Below, in pieces: positions 54,097 through 61,954 of a stretch of 64,000 nucleotides of DNA. The notes under the pieces were generated by a model. That model saw only the letters and a list, made by a program, of their open reading frames with translations. It was not told the origin of the DNA and made no database searches. Positions within the stretch are counted from its first letter, which is position 1; every line of letters starts with the position of its first letter. The position numbers were made by a program, and so were the translations under genes. Source of the DNA: Brachybacterium ginsengisoli. GTDB lineage: Bacteria; Actinomycetota; Actinomycetes; Actinomycetales; Dermabacteraceae. The stretch lies in NCBI RefSeq assembly GCF_002407065.1, contig NZ_CP023564.1:2542001-2606000 (forward strand). The letters run 5' to 3'.

Positions 54097-54377
54097 ACCT
54101 GTCACCTTCTGTGTCGTCCTTCATCGATCGCACGACGCGACCGCGGTGCCGCGTGAAGCCGTCCCCCGTCGGAACGGGTGGCGTCAGGTGCAAGCCGTAC
54201 TGCCGTGCCGAGGCACCGTCGTCGGACTGTCCTGCCTAACCTGCATCACCGCAACTCCTCCATTCTGGCACGAGCGTGGCCCGGTTCACACGGAGATGGC
54301 CAGGACGTGATCACGAAGAGGTAACGAACTGACCGTGCTGGGGGCCTTCCGACACCTCCGGAGGCACCCCGGCGCCG

Positions 54378-55355
54378 TCAGCGCGGCGGAGGATCCTCCG
54401 GGAAGTCACCGTCGTGATCGGCCAGGAAGCGCTCGAAGTGCTCGCCGATCTCGTCCGCGGTCGGGAGGTCCATCGTGGTCGCGAGGGGTGAGGTGTCCTC
54501 GCCGTCGCTCAGCGAGTCGTACTGCTCCTCGAGGGCGCTGACGATCTGGCGCACCTCCGCGTTCTGCTCGAGGGAGCCCTGCAGCGCCACGGTGGCCGCA
54601 TCGGTGAGGTCCCCGAGGTGGACCAGCGGCAGGTCGAGGCCGGCGGCCTCGCTGACGCGGCGCAGGAGCGCCAGGGCTCCCGCCGGGAAATCCGTCCGGG
54701 CCAGGTAGTGCGGGATCTGCGCCGCGTAGCCCATCGCCGGGTGACCGGCCCTGCCCAGCCGATGCTCCAGCAAAGTGCTGAAGGCGGCGGGGATCACCAG
54801 CTCGGCGGTCCCCTCCTCGTCGAGCTCGGGGACGGTGCCGGGAGCCGGGGAGGCCCGAGCGCCGGGCCGGCCCAGCAGGGAGGGGTCGTTGGCATGCGCG
54901 AACAGACCGATCGGCCGGGTGTGGGGCACGGCCATCGGCACGCCCTGCATGCTGACCACCCGCTCGACGTCGAAGTACTCCACGAGGTCGATGATCGCCT
55001 CGGAGAGCCGGCCCCACTGCAGGTCCGGCTCCGGGCCGTCGAGGAAGAGGAAGGGATGGTCCTGCTCGTCGTACATCAGGGAGAGCGTGAGCTCGGGCAG
55101 CTCCACCTCGGTGAAGGAGGTGCCGTCGAAGGTCGCCTGGGGGCGGGCGCCGCGATAGTCGATCAGCTCATCGGTGTCGAAGGAGACCAGACGGAGGTGG
55201 CGCAGCTCGTCGCGCAGATAGGTGGCGGCGATCCGGCACGCGTTGCCGGCGTCGACCATCCCGGGCAGGGAGTGCACGAGGGTCAGCCCCCCGCGCGGCA
55301 CCGCCTCCAGGACCTCGGTCGACTCGAACCGATACAGGTCACGAGGGTCTCGCAT
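54378..55355 (-). CDS. PAC2 family (proteasome assembly chaperone-like) protein
   Basis: A 325-residue soluble protein. The N-terminal half has the PAC2 fold features (GLTLVHSLPGMVDAGNACRIAATYLRDEL, LVSFDTDELIDYRGARP, FLFLDGPEPDLQWG, VERVVSMQGVPMAVPHTRPIG). The C-terminal part is helical and acidic (ADEIGEHFERFLADHDGDFPEDPPPR). Actinobacterial members are annotated from similarity to eukaryotic proteasome chaperones, and their role is unproven. The ATG at 55355 has GGAGGAGG 4-5 bases upstream. It diverges from helR. Confidence 0.85.
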   Translation of the reverse strand: MRDPRDLYRFESTEVLEAVPRGGLTLVHSLPGMVDAGNACRIAATYLRDELRHLRLVSFDTDELIDYRGARPQATFDGTSFTEVELPELTLSLMYDEQDHPFLFLDGPEPDLQWGRLSEAIIDLVEYFDVERVVSMQGVPMAVPHTRPIGLFAHANDPSLLGRPGARASPAPGTVPELDEEGTAELVIPAAFSTLLEHRLGRAGHPAMGYAAQIPHYLARTDFPAGALALLRRVSEAAGLDLPLVHLGDLTDAATVALQGSLEQNAEVRQIVSALEEQYDSLSDGEDTSPLATTMDLPTADEIGEHFERFLADHDGDFPEDPPPR

Positions 55356-55422
55356 CGTGCCTCCTCCCGCGCAGCCGGCTGGTCGTCGCTCACCTGATGG
55401 CACGCGAACCCAGGCGCATCAA

Positions 55423-55431
55423 CCATAATGG
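55423..55431. promoter_or_regulatory. Symmetric -10 region shared by divergent PAC2 and helR genes
   Basis: The palindrome CCATAATGG gives CATAAT on the plus strand and CATTAT on the minus strand, offset by one base. It is the only A/T-rich -10-like sequence in the 152-base divergent gap. No good -35 is seen in either direction. Confidence 0.4.
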
Positions 55432-55507
55432 ACCACTGTGCTTCGCCGACCCGGGGTCCGCCGGTCGACGGCGCGGCATGTGGACGCACAGGGTGAGAGG
55501 CAGGGCC

Positions 55508-57751
55508 GTGGACGACGCTGAAGAACAGATCGCCCGGGAGATCGCACGCGAGCAGACGTACGCAGACCGTCTCTATCGACGGTTAGACGAACTGATCGTC
55601 CAGGTCGAGGGCAATCTCGATCAGATCCAGGGATCGCAGCACGCCTCGACGCATCAGAACCGCTCCGAGCGGGACTCCTTCATGGCGCTGTACGAGGACC
55701 GGCTCGCGCTGCTGCGCTCGGTCTCCCACAGCCTCGTGTTCGGCCGGCTCGACATGGATGATGCCGCGCGCCACTACATCGGTCGCATCGGGCTGTTCAC
55801 CCCGGATCGGGAGCAGCTGCTCGTGGACTGGCGAGCACCTGCGGCCGCCGCCTTCTATCGCGCCACCAGCACGGATCGGCTCTCCGTGCGGCTGCGACGG
55901 CACCTGATCAATCGGGGGCGCACGGTGACGGGCCTCGAGGACGACGTGCTGGACCAGTCCGTGCTCGAGGATCCGGATCATGACGTGGTGCTCCAGGGCG
56001 AGGGGGCTCTCCTGGCCGCGGTCTCCGGCCGGCGCACCGGACGCATGGGCGACATCGTCGCGACCATCCAGGGCGAGCAGGACCGCATCATCCGCTCCGA
56101 GAACCGCGGCGTGCTGGTGGTCCAGGGCGGCCCCGGAACCGGAAAGACCGCAGTGGCCCTGCACCGGGCGGCCTATCTCCTGTACACCCACCGACGTCGC
56201 CTCGAGCACACGGGCGTGCTGATCATGGCCCCCACGCCCGGCTTCCTCCGCTACATCGAGCGGGTGCTGCCCAGCCTCGGCGAGTCCGGGGTCGTGATGC
56301 TCACCCCCGGCGAGCTCTTCCCGGGGGTCGAGACGTTCCGGCACGACGAGGACGCAGTGGCGCGTGTGAAGGGCGACCTCGCGATGGCCGAGCTGATCCA
56401 GAACGCGGTCAAGCAGCGTCAGGTGGTCCCCCGGAACGATCTCCGCTTCCGCATCGACGGCACGCCGATCACTCTCACGCGGGATCAGATCCGCGCCGCG
56501 CGACGCGAGGCACGAGCCACCCACAAGCCGCACAACGCCGCCCGAGCCGTCTTCGTGCGCGCCGCGATGGATCGCCTGGTGGAGAGCTACGAGCGCGCCC
56601 TGAAGGCACAGGGGAGCACCATCATCCCCGAGGACCGCCCGGACCTGCTCGCGGATCTCCGGGGCGACGCCGAGGTGAAGCGGGCCCTGAACCTGGCCTG
56701 GCTCCCCTACACCCCGCAGGGCTTCCTGCGGATCCTCCTGTCCCGGCCGGACCGTCTCCGGGCGGCCGCCCCGCGATCCCTCGTGGACACGGTCGATCTG
56801 CTGGTGCGCCCCAAGGACGCGCCCTGGACGGTGGAGGACGTCCCGCTGCTGGACGAGGTCGCCGAGCTGCTGGGCGAGGACTCCGCCCCGGCGGAGGCGC
56901 GAGCCCGGGACGACGCCGAGCGACGACGTGCGGACGTCGAGTACGCCCGGAAGGTCATCGAGAACATCGACAGCTCGGGGATCATCCGCGCGGAGGATCT
57001 CGCCGATCAGGTGCGCCATGTGCGCGACGGCCGCACGCTCGCCGAGCGCGCCTCCTCGGAGCGCAGCTGGACCTACGGGCACGTGGTGGTCGACGAGGCG
57101 CAGGAGCATTCGCCCATGAGCTGGCGCGCGCTCATGCGGCGCGCGCCCACCAAGTCCTTCACGGTGGTGGGCGACGTCGCCCAGACCTCCTCCGCCGGCG
57201 GCACCGACTCCTGGTCGGCCGCCCTCGCCCCGTACATCCAGGACCGTCTCCAGGTCGAGCACCTCACCGTCAACTACCGCACCCCGAGCCGGATCATGGA
57301 CCGGGCCGTGGCGATGGCACAGGCGCACGACCTGCCGGTGACCGCGGTGAGCTCCGTCCGAGAGGGCGACCGCGACCCACTGATCGAGCGGACCACGGCC
57401 ACTGAGCTCACGGCACGCACGACCGATGCCGTGGCGGCAGTGCATGAGGAGCGTCTGGGTCGGATCGCCGTCATCGCGGCGCAGGAGCGGGTCGACGCCC
57501 TCGCCGCGGCCCTGCGATCACGCAGCGGCCTGCCCTCGGTGGGCGCGGGCTCCGCGGGGGTGGACGACGAGATCGCCGTGATGACCGCCCAGGACGCCAA
57601 GGGCCTCGAGTTCGACGCGGTGGTGCTCGTGGAGCCGGCCGAGCTGATCGCCGCCCACGGCGCCGGCGACCTCTATGTCGCGATGAGCCGTTCCACCCAG
57701 CATCTCGGTGTGGTCCACGCCCAGGTGCTGCCTGCCGGCATCGCCGGGTGA
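55508..57751 (+). CDS. helR: HelD/HelR-type RNA polymerase-associated helicase-like ATPase
   Basis: A 747-residue UvrD/Rep-like ATPase of the actinobacterial HelD class, which binds RNA polymerase, clears stalled complexes and, in HelR members, displaces rifampicin. The N-terminal coiled coil (EEQIAREIAREQTYADRLYRRLDELIVQVEGNL) would enter the secondary channel. Walker A is GGPGTGKTAVALHR near residue 208, Walker B VVVDEAQEHSP near 526, and the C-terminal motifs are QDAKGLEFDAVVLVEP and LYVAMSRSTQHL. I chose the GTG at 55508 (GAGAGG 7 bases upstream) because it matches relatives' N-termini; an in-frame ATG is at 55478. HelR versus plain HelD cannot be settled without comparing the rifampicin-contact loop. 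Confidence 0.88.
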   Translation: MDDAEEQIAREIAREQTYADRLYRRLDELIVQVEGNLDQIQGSQHASTHQNRSERDSFMALYEDRLALLRSVSHSLVFGRLDMDDAARHYIGRIGLFTPDREQLLVDWRAPAAAAFYRATSTDRLSVRLRRHLINRGRTVTGLEDDVLDQSVLEDPDHDVVLQGEGALLAAVSGRRTGRMGDIVATIQGEQDRIIRSENRGVLVVQGGPGTGKTAVALHRAAYLLYTHRRRLEHTGVLIMAPTPGFLRYIERVLPSLGESGVVMLTPGELFPGVETFRHDEDAVARVKGDLAMAELIQNAVKQRQVVPRNDLRFRIDGTPITLTRDQIRAARREARATHKPHNAARAVFVRAAMDRLVESYERALKAQGSTIIPEDRPDLLADLRGDAEVKRALNLAWLPYTPQGFLRILLSRPDRLRAAAPRSLVDTVDLLVRPKDAPWTVEDVPLLDEVAELLGEDSAPAEARARDDAERRRADVEYARKVIENIDSSGIIRAEDLADQVRHVRDGRTLAERASSERSWTYGHVVVDEAQEHSPMSWRALMRRAPTKSFTVVGDVAQTSSAGGTDSWSAALAPYIQDRLQVEHLTVNYRTPSRIMDRAVAMAQAHDLPVTAVSSVREGDRDPLIERTTATELTARTTDAVAAVHEERLGRIAVIAAQERVDALAAALRSRSGLPSVGAGSAGVDDEIAVMTAQDAKGLEFDAVVLVEPAELIAAHGAGDLYVAMSRSTQHLGVVHAQVLPAGIAG

Positions 57752-57780
57752 GCCTCACGGCCGGCGGTCCCGGAACAGGG

Positions 57781-57816
57781 ATCGGCGGCCGTGGCTTCCC
57801 CTCCACGACCGCCGAT
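57781..57816. terminator. Hairpin between convergent helR and nrdR
   Basis: Arms 57781-57794 and 57803-57816 pair at 13 of 14 positions around CTTCCCCT. A second small hairpin (GTGCGCT/AGCGCAC, 57822-57840) follows, on the nrdR side. Confidence 0.65.
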
Positions 57817-57962
57817 CAGGTGTGCGCTGCGTGAGCGCACGAGGGATATCTTAAGCACAACCGCAGGGCACTCCGCGCCAGATCCGCGATTTGGGAGGAA
57901 ACCGATCTCCCTCGATCCGCCTCGGGCGAGGGCGGATCCTCGCGATCGACCCCGGGAGGGCC

Positions 57963-58445
57963 TCAGCCCGCCGACTCGGGGACCGACTCCCCGTTCTGCT
58001 TGGCCTCGGCGCGGAGACGCGCGATCGCCGACTCGAAGTCCTCGAGGGTGTCGAAGCCCTGATAGACGCTCGCGAAGCGCAGATAGGCGACGACGTCCAG
58101 CTCCTGGAGCGGCTGCAGGATCGACAGCCCCACCTGATGGGCGTCGATCTCGGCCTGGCCGCTGGAGCGGATGCTCTCCTCGACCCGCTGGGCCAGCATC
58201 GCCAGCTGATCATCGCTGACCGGCCGTCCCTGGCACGCCTTGCGGACCCCGGAGATCACCTTGGCCCGGCTGAACGGCTCGCTGACGCCGGAGCGCTTGA
58301 GGACGGAGAGGGAGGCTGTCTCCGAGGTCGAGAAGCGGCGGGAGCAGTTCGGGCACTGCCGGCGACGGCGGATCGTCGCACCGTCGTCGGACGTGCGCGA
58401 GTCGACGACGCGGGAGTCGGGGTGGCGGCAGAACGGGCAGTGCAT
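57963..58445 (-). CDS. nrdR: Transcriptional repressor NrdR
   Basis: A 160-residue repressor of ribonucleotide reductase genes that senses dATP/ATP. The zinc ribbon uses Cys3, Cys6, Cys31 and Cys34 ([17 protein letters not shown] ... [15 protein letters not shown]). The ATP-cone domain follows ([30 protein letters not shown]). TATTCT is exactly 6 bases before the ATG at 58445, suggesting a leaderless message of its own, although it also lies 29 bases downstream of the LysM gene. The lexA-LysM-nrdR order is conserved in actinobacteria. Confidence 0.97.
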   Translation of the reverse strand: MHCPFCRHPDSRVVDSRTSDDGATIRRRRQCPNCSRRFSTSETASLSVLKRSGVSEPFSRAKVISGVRKACQGRPVSDDQLAMLAQRVEESIRSSGQAEIDAHQVGLSILQPLQELDVVAYLRFASVYQGFDTLEDFESAIARLRAEAKQNGESVPESAG

Positions 58446-58474
58446 CCGCCCAGAATACCGGCACCCTCGTCCGC

Positions 58475-58867
58475 TCAGCGGGCGGAGTCCTCCAGGACGG
58501 GCAGCTCGATCTGCTGGCCTGCGGTGACGCGACCGGTGGGCAGCTGGTTCTCGGCACGCAGCTCGGCGACGTACTCCTGGGCGCCCATGCCCTCGGGGGC
58601 GTACTGCTCGGCATAGCCCCAGAGGGTGTCGCCGTCCTGGACGGTGATCGTGACGGGCTGATCGCCCTCGGTGCCCGCGAGCGCCGGGAGCGCGACGACG
58701 AGCAGCACGGCGGCGGCCACGATCAGGCCGAGCACGAAGGCGGCGGCGGTCAGCAGCGCGCGACCGCGACGGGTCGGTTCGAGTCGAACGCGCGCTCGAG
58801 GAGCGGCCCCATCACGGGTCGACTCCTGCGCCGGGAAGGGAAGCAGCGTGGCGGTATCGGTACGCAT
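58475..58867 (-). CDS. LysM-domain membrane protein, SOS-controlled (Rv2719c/DivS position)
   Basis: A 130-residue protein with a basic cytoplasmic N-terminus, one membrane helix ([29 protein letters not shown], about residues 37-65) and an extracytoplasmic LysM domain ([52 protein letters not shown]). Counterparts next to lexA are Rv2719c in M. tuberculosis and divS in C. glutamicum, which are damage-induced and delay division; that role is inferred here. I chose the ATG at 58867: AGGAG lies 7 bases upstream, inside a LexA box. The frame extends to 58939 but crosses that operator. Confidence 0.87.
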   Translation of the reverse strand: MRTDTATLLPFPAQESTRDGAAPRARVRLEPTRRGRALLTAAAFVLGLIVAAAVLLVVALPALAGTEGDQPVTITVQDGDTLWGYAEQYAPEGMGAQEYVAELRAENQLPTGRVTAGQQIELPVLEDSAR

Positions 58868-58870
58868 ATC

Positions 58871-58884
58871 CGAACTCCTGTTCG
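58871..58884. promoter_or_regulatory. LexA (SOS) box over the LysM gene ribosome binding site
   Basis: CGAACTCCTGTTCG fits the Gram-positive SOS consensus CGAAC-N4-GTTCG exactly. On the minus strand its centre is AGGAG, the ribosome binding site of the LysM gene starting at 58867. Confidence 0.85.
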
Positions 58885-58939
58885 ATCGAATGTCTGTGCG
58901 ACTGTAACCCGGGGCGTCCGCGACACGCAACAGAAACAT

Positions 58940-58953
58940 CGAACATATGTTTG
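58940..58953. promoter_or_regulatory. LexA (SOS) box over the lexA promoter
   Basis: CGAACATATGTTTG matches CGAAC-N4-GTTCG with one mismatch in the outer right half. It overlaps the lexA -35 hexamer, so it should mediate autorepression and could also block the divergent LysM promoter. Confidence 0.85.
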
Positions 58954-58979
58954 GCTTCTGGTGAACGCCGCCCTACGCT
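58951..58979 (+). promoter_or_regulatory. lexA promoter
   Basis: TTGGCT (58951-58956) and TACGCT (58974-58979) are 17 bases apart. Transcription would start near 58986, giving a leader of about 50 bases before the lexA ATG, with AGGAGG upstream of the start. Confidence 0.65.
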
Positions 58980-59036
58980 GGGTCACAGGACAACGGAACC
59001 GCACGGGTCCGACAGACGACGCCAGGAGGCCGCACG

Positions 59037-59741
59037 ATGACGCCGAGCACCCCCAAGCCGATTCCGCTGCGCGAGGATGCTCCGTCCGACGAGCGCACCT
59101 CGGGGCTCACGCGGCGCCAGCGGCTCATCCTCGAGACGATCAACGACGCGGTGGCCACCCACGGCTACCCCCCCACGATGCGCGAGATCGGCGACGCGGT
59201 CGGCCTGACCTCCTCGTCCTCCGTCGCGCACCAGCTGCAGTCCCTCGAGCGCAAGGGGTTCCTGCGGCGCGACCCGAAGCGCCCGCGGGCGATGGAGGTC
59301 GTCATGCCCGATGCGGACGACACCCCGGCTCCCCCGTCCTCCGCCCCGGAGCCCGAGATCATCCCGAACTCCGTGACGGTCCCTCTGGTGGGCAGGATCG
59401 CCGCCGGCGTCCCGATCACCGCCGAGGAGCAGGTCGAGGATGTCTTCACCCTCCCCCAGCGCCTCGTGGGCGACGGCGACCTCTTCCTTCTCCAGGTGGT
59501 CGGCGAGTCGATGATCGACGCGGCCATCTGCGATGGCGACTGGGTGGTCGTGCGCTCCCAGAACACCGCCGAGAAGGGCGAGATCGTGGCGGCGATGATC
59601 GACGGCGAGGCCACGGTCAAGACCTTCGTCCAGCGCGACGACCACGTCTGGCTGATGCCGCACAATCCGTCGTTCGCCCCGATCCTCGGCGATCACGCCG
59701 AGATCCTCGGCAAGGTCGTGGCGGTGCTGCGAGCGGTCTGA
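59037..59741 (+). CDS. lexA: SOS repressor LexA
   Basis: A 234-residue repressor and self-cleaving protease. The winged helix-turn-helix lies in residues 24-82 ([49 protein letters not shown]). The cleavage site is Ala123-Gly124 in GRIAAGVPI, and the catalytic dyad is Ser158 (VGESMID) and Lys195 (EATVKTF). AGGAGG lies upstream of the ATG. It is divergent from the LysM gene, with LexA boxes between, and is followed by a perfect 20-bp hairpin. Confidence 0.98.
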   Translation: MTPSTPKPIPLREDAPSDERTSGLTRRQRLILETINDAVATHGYPPTMREIGDAVGLTSSSSVAHQLQSLERKGFLRRDPKRPRAMEVVMPDADDTPAPPSSAPEPEIIPNSVTVPLVGRIAAGVPITAEEQVEDVFTLPQRLVGDGDLFLLQVVGESMIDAAICDGDWVVVRSQNTAEKGEIVAAMIDGEATVKTFVQRDDHVWLMPHNPSFAPILGDHAEILGKVVAVLRAV

Positions 59742-59760
59742 CGACCCGCACCCGCTCGTC

Positions 59761-59805
59761 CGACGACGCCGCGGCCGCCCGCTGAGGGCGGCCGCGGCGT
59801 CGTCG
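59761..59805 (+). terminator. lexA terminator
   Basis: Arms 59761-59780 (CGACGACGCCGCGGCCGCCC) and 59786-59805 are perfect complements over 20 bases with a GCTGA loop, starting 20 bases after the lexA stop. It also faces the convergent dinG-like gene. Confidence 0.85.
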
Positions 59806-59867
59806 CGTCAGGCCTCGGTGGATCGGACCTCGTGGGACCGGGCGTCGACCGGACCGACGACGGCGGA

Positions 59868-61889
59868 TCAGGCCTCGGCGAGGCGGCGCAGCGCCGCCAG
59901 GGCGACCTCGGGATCCGTGGTCGGCCACAGCGGCGGCATCGACTCGCGCAGGAACCCTCCATAGCGAGCGGTCGACAGGCGCGGGTCGAGCACCGCGACC
60001 ATCCCGCGGTCCGCGTCCGCGCGGATCAGGCGCCCGGCGCCCTGGGCGAGCAGCAGGGCGGCGTGCTGCGCGGAGATCGACATGAAGCCGTTCCCGCCCC
60101 GGCGGCCGATCCTCTCCTGGCGCGCGGCCGTCAGCGGGTCGTCGGGGCGCGGGAACGGGATCCGGTCGATGGTGACCAGCCGCAGCGACCGTCCCGACAC
60201 GTCCACGCCCTGCCACAGGGTGAGGGTTCCGAAGAGGCTCGCGTCCTCCTCCTCGCGGAAGGTGCGCACCAGATTCGTCATCGAGTCCTCGCCCTGCACG
60301 GCGATGGTGAGATCCAGGCGGGCGCGGACGTGCTCGGCCGCGAGCTCGGCGCCGCGCCGCGAGGAGAACAGGCACAGCGCTCCCCCGCGGGAGGCCTCGA
60401 CGAGCTCGGTGAGATGGTCCAGCATCGCCGGCGAGGGACCGTCCCGACCGGGCTGCGGCAGATGACTCGCGGTGTAGAGGATTCCCTGGCGCCGGTACTC
60501 GAAGGGACTGCCCACGTCGAGGCCGGCCCACGCGTTCGCGTCCTCCAGCGGCGGGATCTCCTCGGGAGCCATGCGCGCGGCGCGGGCCAGCCCCACCTCG
60601 CCCGCAGCGGGCTCGAAGCGACCGCCGAGGGCGAGGGTGGCGGAGGTCAGCACGGCTGTGCGGTCCTCGAGGATCGCCCCGCGCATCGCGGCGGCGACGC
60701 TGAGGGGCGCGACCTGGATGCTCGAACGTCCCGTGGCCTGAGAATGCGATATCGAGACGACATCGTCCTCCCCCGGCGCCGAGAGTCGCTCGCAGACGTC
60801 GATGATCTCCTGCAGGTTCGCCCGGACCGTCTTGCGGGCCCCGGCGGAGGAGTCGTCGCCGGCATCCTTGGCATCGGAGTGGGCGGTGCGCGCCTCGACG
60901 CGCAGCTGGGTGACGGCGTCCGCCAGACGCTCGGGCAGATCGCCGATGACGCGGCCGTCCGGAGCGAGCTCGAGGGCCTCCCGCAGCTCCTCCGAGGCGT
61001 CGTCCAGGGCGGTTCCGGCGACGCCCAGGCCGCGCAGATCGCGAACGGTCCCGCGCAGCATCCCGGGAGTGAGCACATCGGTGACCGCGCTCGTCACGCG
61101 GGTGGAGAGGTCGTGCGCCTCGTCGAAGACCACCACATCGTGCTCGGGGATGATGCCGTGGTTGTCGAAGGCGTCGATCGCGAGCAGCGCATGGTTGGTG
61201 ACCACCACGTCGACCTCCCTGGCGATCTCCCGGCTGCGCTCGGCGAAGCAGTCCTCGACCATGGGGCAGCTGCTGCCGATGCACTGGGTGCCGGTCACCG
61301 AGACCTGGCGCCAGGCGCGATCGGAGACCGCATCCTCGAGCGAGTCCCGATCACCGCTGTCCGTCTGCTCGGCCCATTCCCGCAGCCGCCGCACCTGGGC
61401 ACCCAGCCGTTCTCCGCCGTCCCGAGCAGGATCCGTGGAGGCCTCCGCGAAGAGCGCGCCGGGCTCGATGTCCACCGGGTAGCCGCCGGCGATCTTGTGC
61501 TTGCACAGATAGTTCGCGCGCCCCTTGAGCAGGGCGAAGGTGGGAATGCGGGGAAGATGCGGGGCGAGCGCCTCGACCAGGCGCGGGAGATCCTTGCGCA
61601 CGATCTGCGACTGCAGCGCGATCGTGGCGGTCGAGATCACCACCGGCCGCCCGCTGACCAGGGCATGACGCATCGCCGGGACGAGATAGGCGAGGGACTT
61701 GCCGGTGCCGGTGCCCGCCTGCACGAGCAGGTGCCGGCCGCCGGACATCGCCAGGTCGACGGCCTCGGCCATCGTCTGCTGCCCCTGCCGGGGAGAGCCG
61801 CCGATGGCGGACACCGCCGCATCCATAAAGGTGGACAGGGGGATGTCCCCCGCCGCGGGGGCGGCGGGGTGCTCGGTCGGGGCGGTCAT
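59868..61889 (-). CDS. dinG: DinG/XPD-like ATP-dependent DNA helicase
   Basis: A 673-residue superfamily 2 helicase with the P-loop VQAGTGTGKSLAYL near residue 58 and the DEAH box VVVFDEAHDLSTR. Cysteines in RANYLCKHKI, TGTQCIGSSCPMVEDCF can form the iron-sulphur cluster of this family. C-terminal motifs are LCLFSSRRGAELAAEHV, LWQGVDVSGRSLRLVTIDRIPFPRPDDPL and QGAGRLIRADADRG. TACCCT lies exactly 6 bases before the ATG at 61889, suggesting leaderless transcription. No LexA box is seen, despite the SOS-type gene symbol and the nearby lexA. Confidence 0.92.
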   Translation of the reverse strand: MTAPTEHPAAPAAGDIPLSTFMDAAVSAIGGSPRQGQQTMAEAVDLAMSGGRHLLVQAGTGTGKSLAYLVPAMRHALVSGRPVVISTATIALQSQIVRKDLPRLVEALAPHLPRIPTFALLKGRANYLCKHKIAGGYPVDIEPGALFAEASTDPARDGGERLGAQVRRLREWAEQTDSGDRDSLEDAVSDRAWRQVSVTGTQCIGSSCPMVEDCFAERSREIAREVDVVVTNHALLAIDAFDNHGIIPEHDVVVFDEAHDLSTRVTSAVTDVLTPGMLRGTVRDLRGLGVAGTALDDASEELREALELAPDGRVIGDLPERLADAVTQLRVEARTAHSDAKDAGDDSSAGARKTVRANLQEIIDVCERLSAPGEDDVVSISHSQATGRSSIQVAPLSVAAAMRGAILEDRTAVLTSATLALGGRFEPAAGEVGLARAARMAPEEIPPLEDANAWAGLDVGSPFEYRRQGILYTASHLPQPGRDGPSPAMLDHLTELVEASRGGALCLFSSRRGAELAAEHVRARLDLTIAVQGEDSMTNLVRTFREEEDASLFGTLTLWQGVDVSGRSLRLVTIDRIPFPRPDDPLTAARQERIGRRGGNGFMSISAQHAALLLAQGAGRLIRADADRGMVAVLDPRLSTARYGGFLRESMPPLWPTTDPEVALAALRRLAEA

Positions 61890-61954
61890 CCGTCAAGGGT
61901 ATCCGCGCCCCGCCCCCTGATCCGTGAGGCTCCGGACGACAGGCCGGAGCGCTC

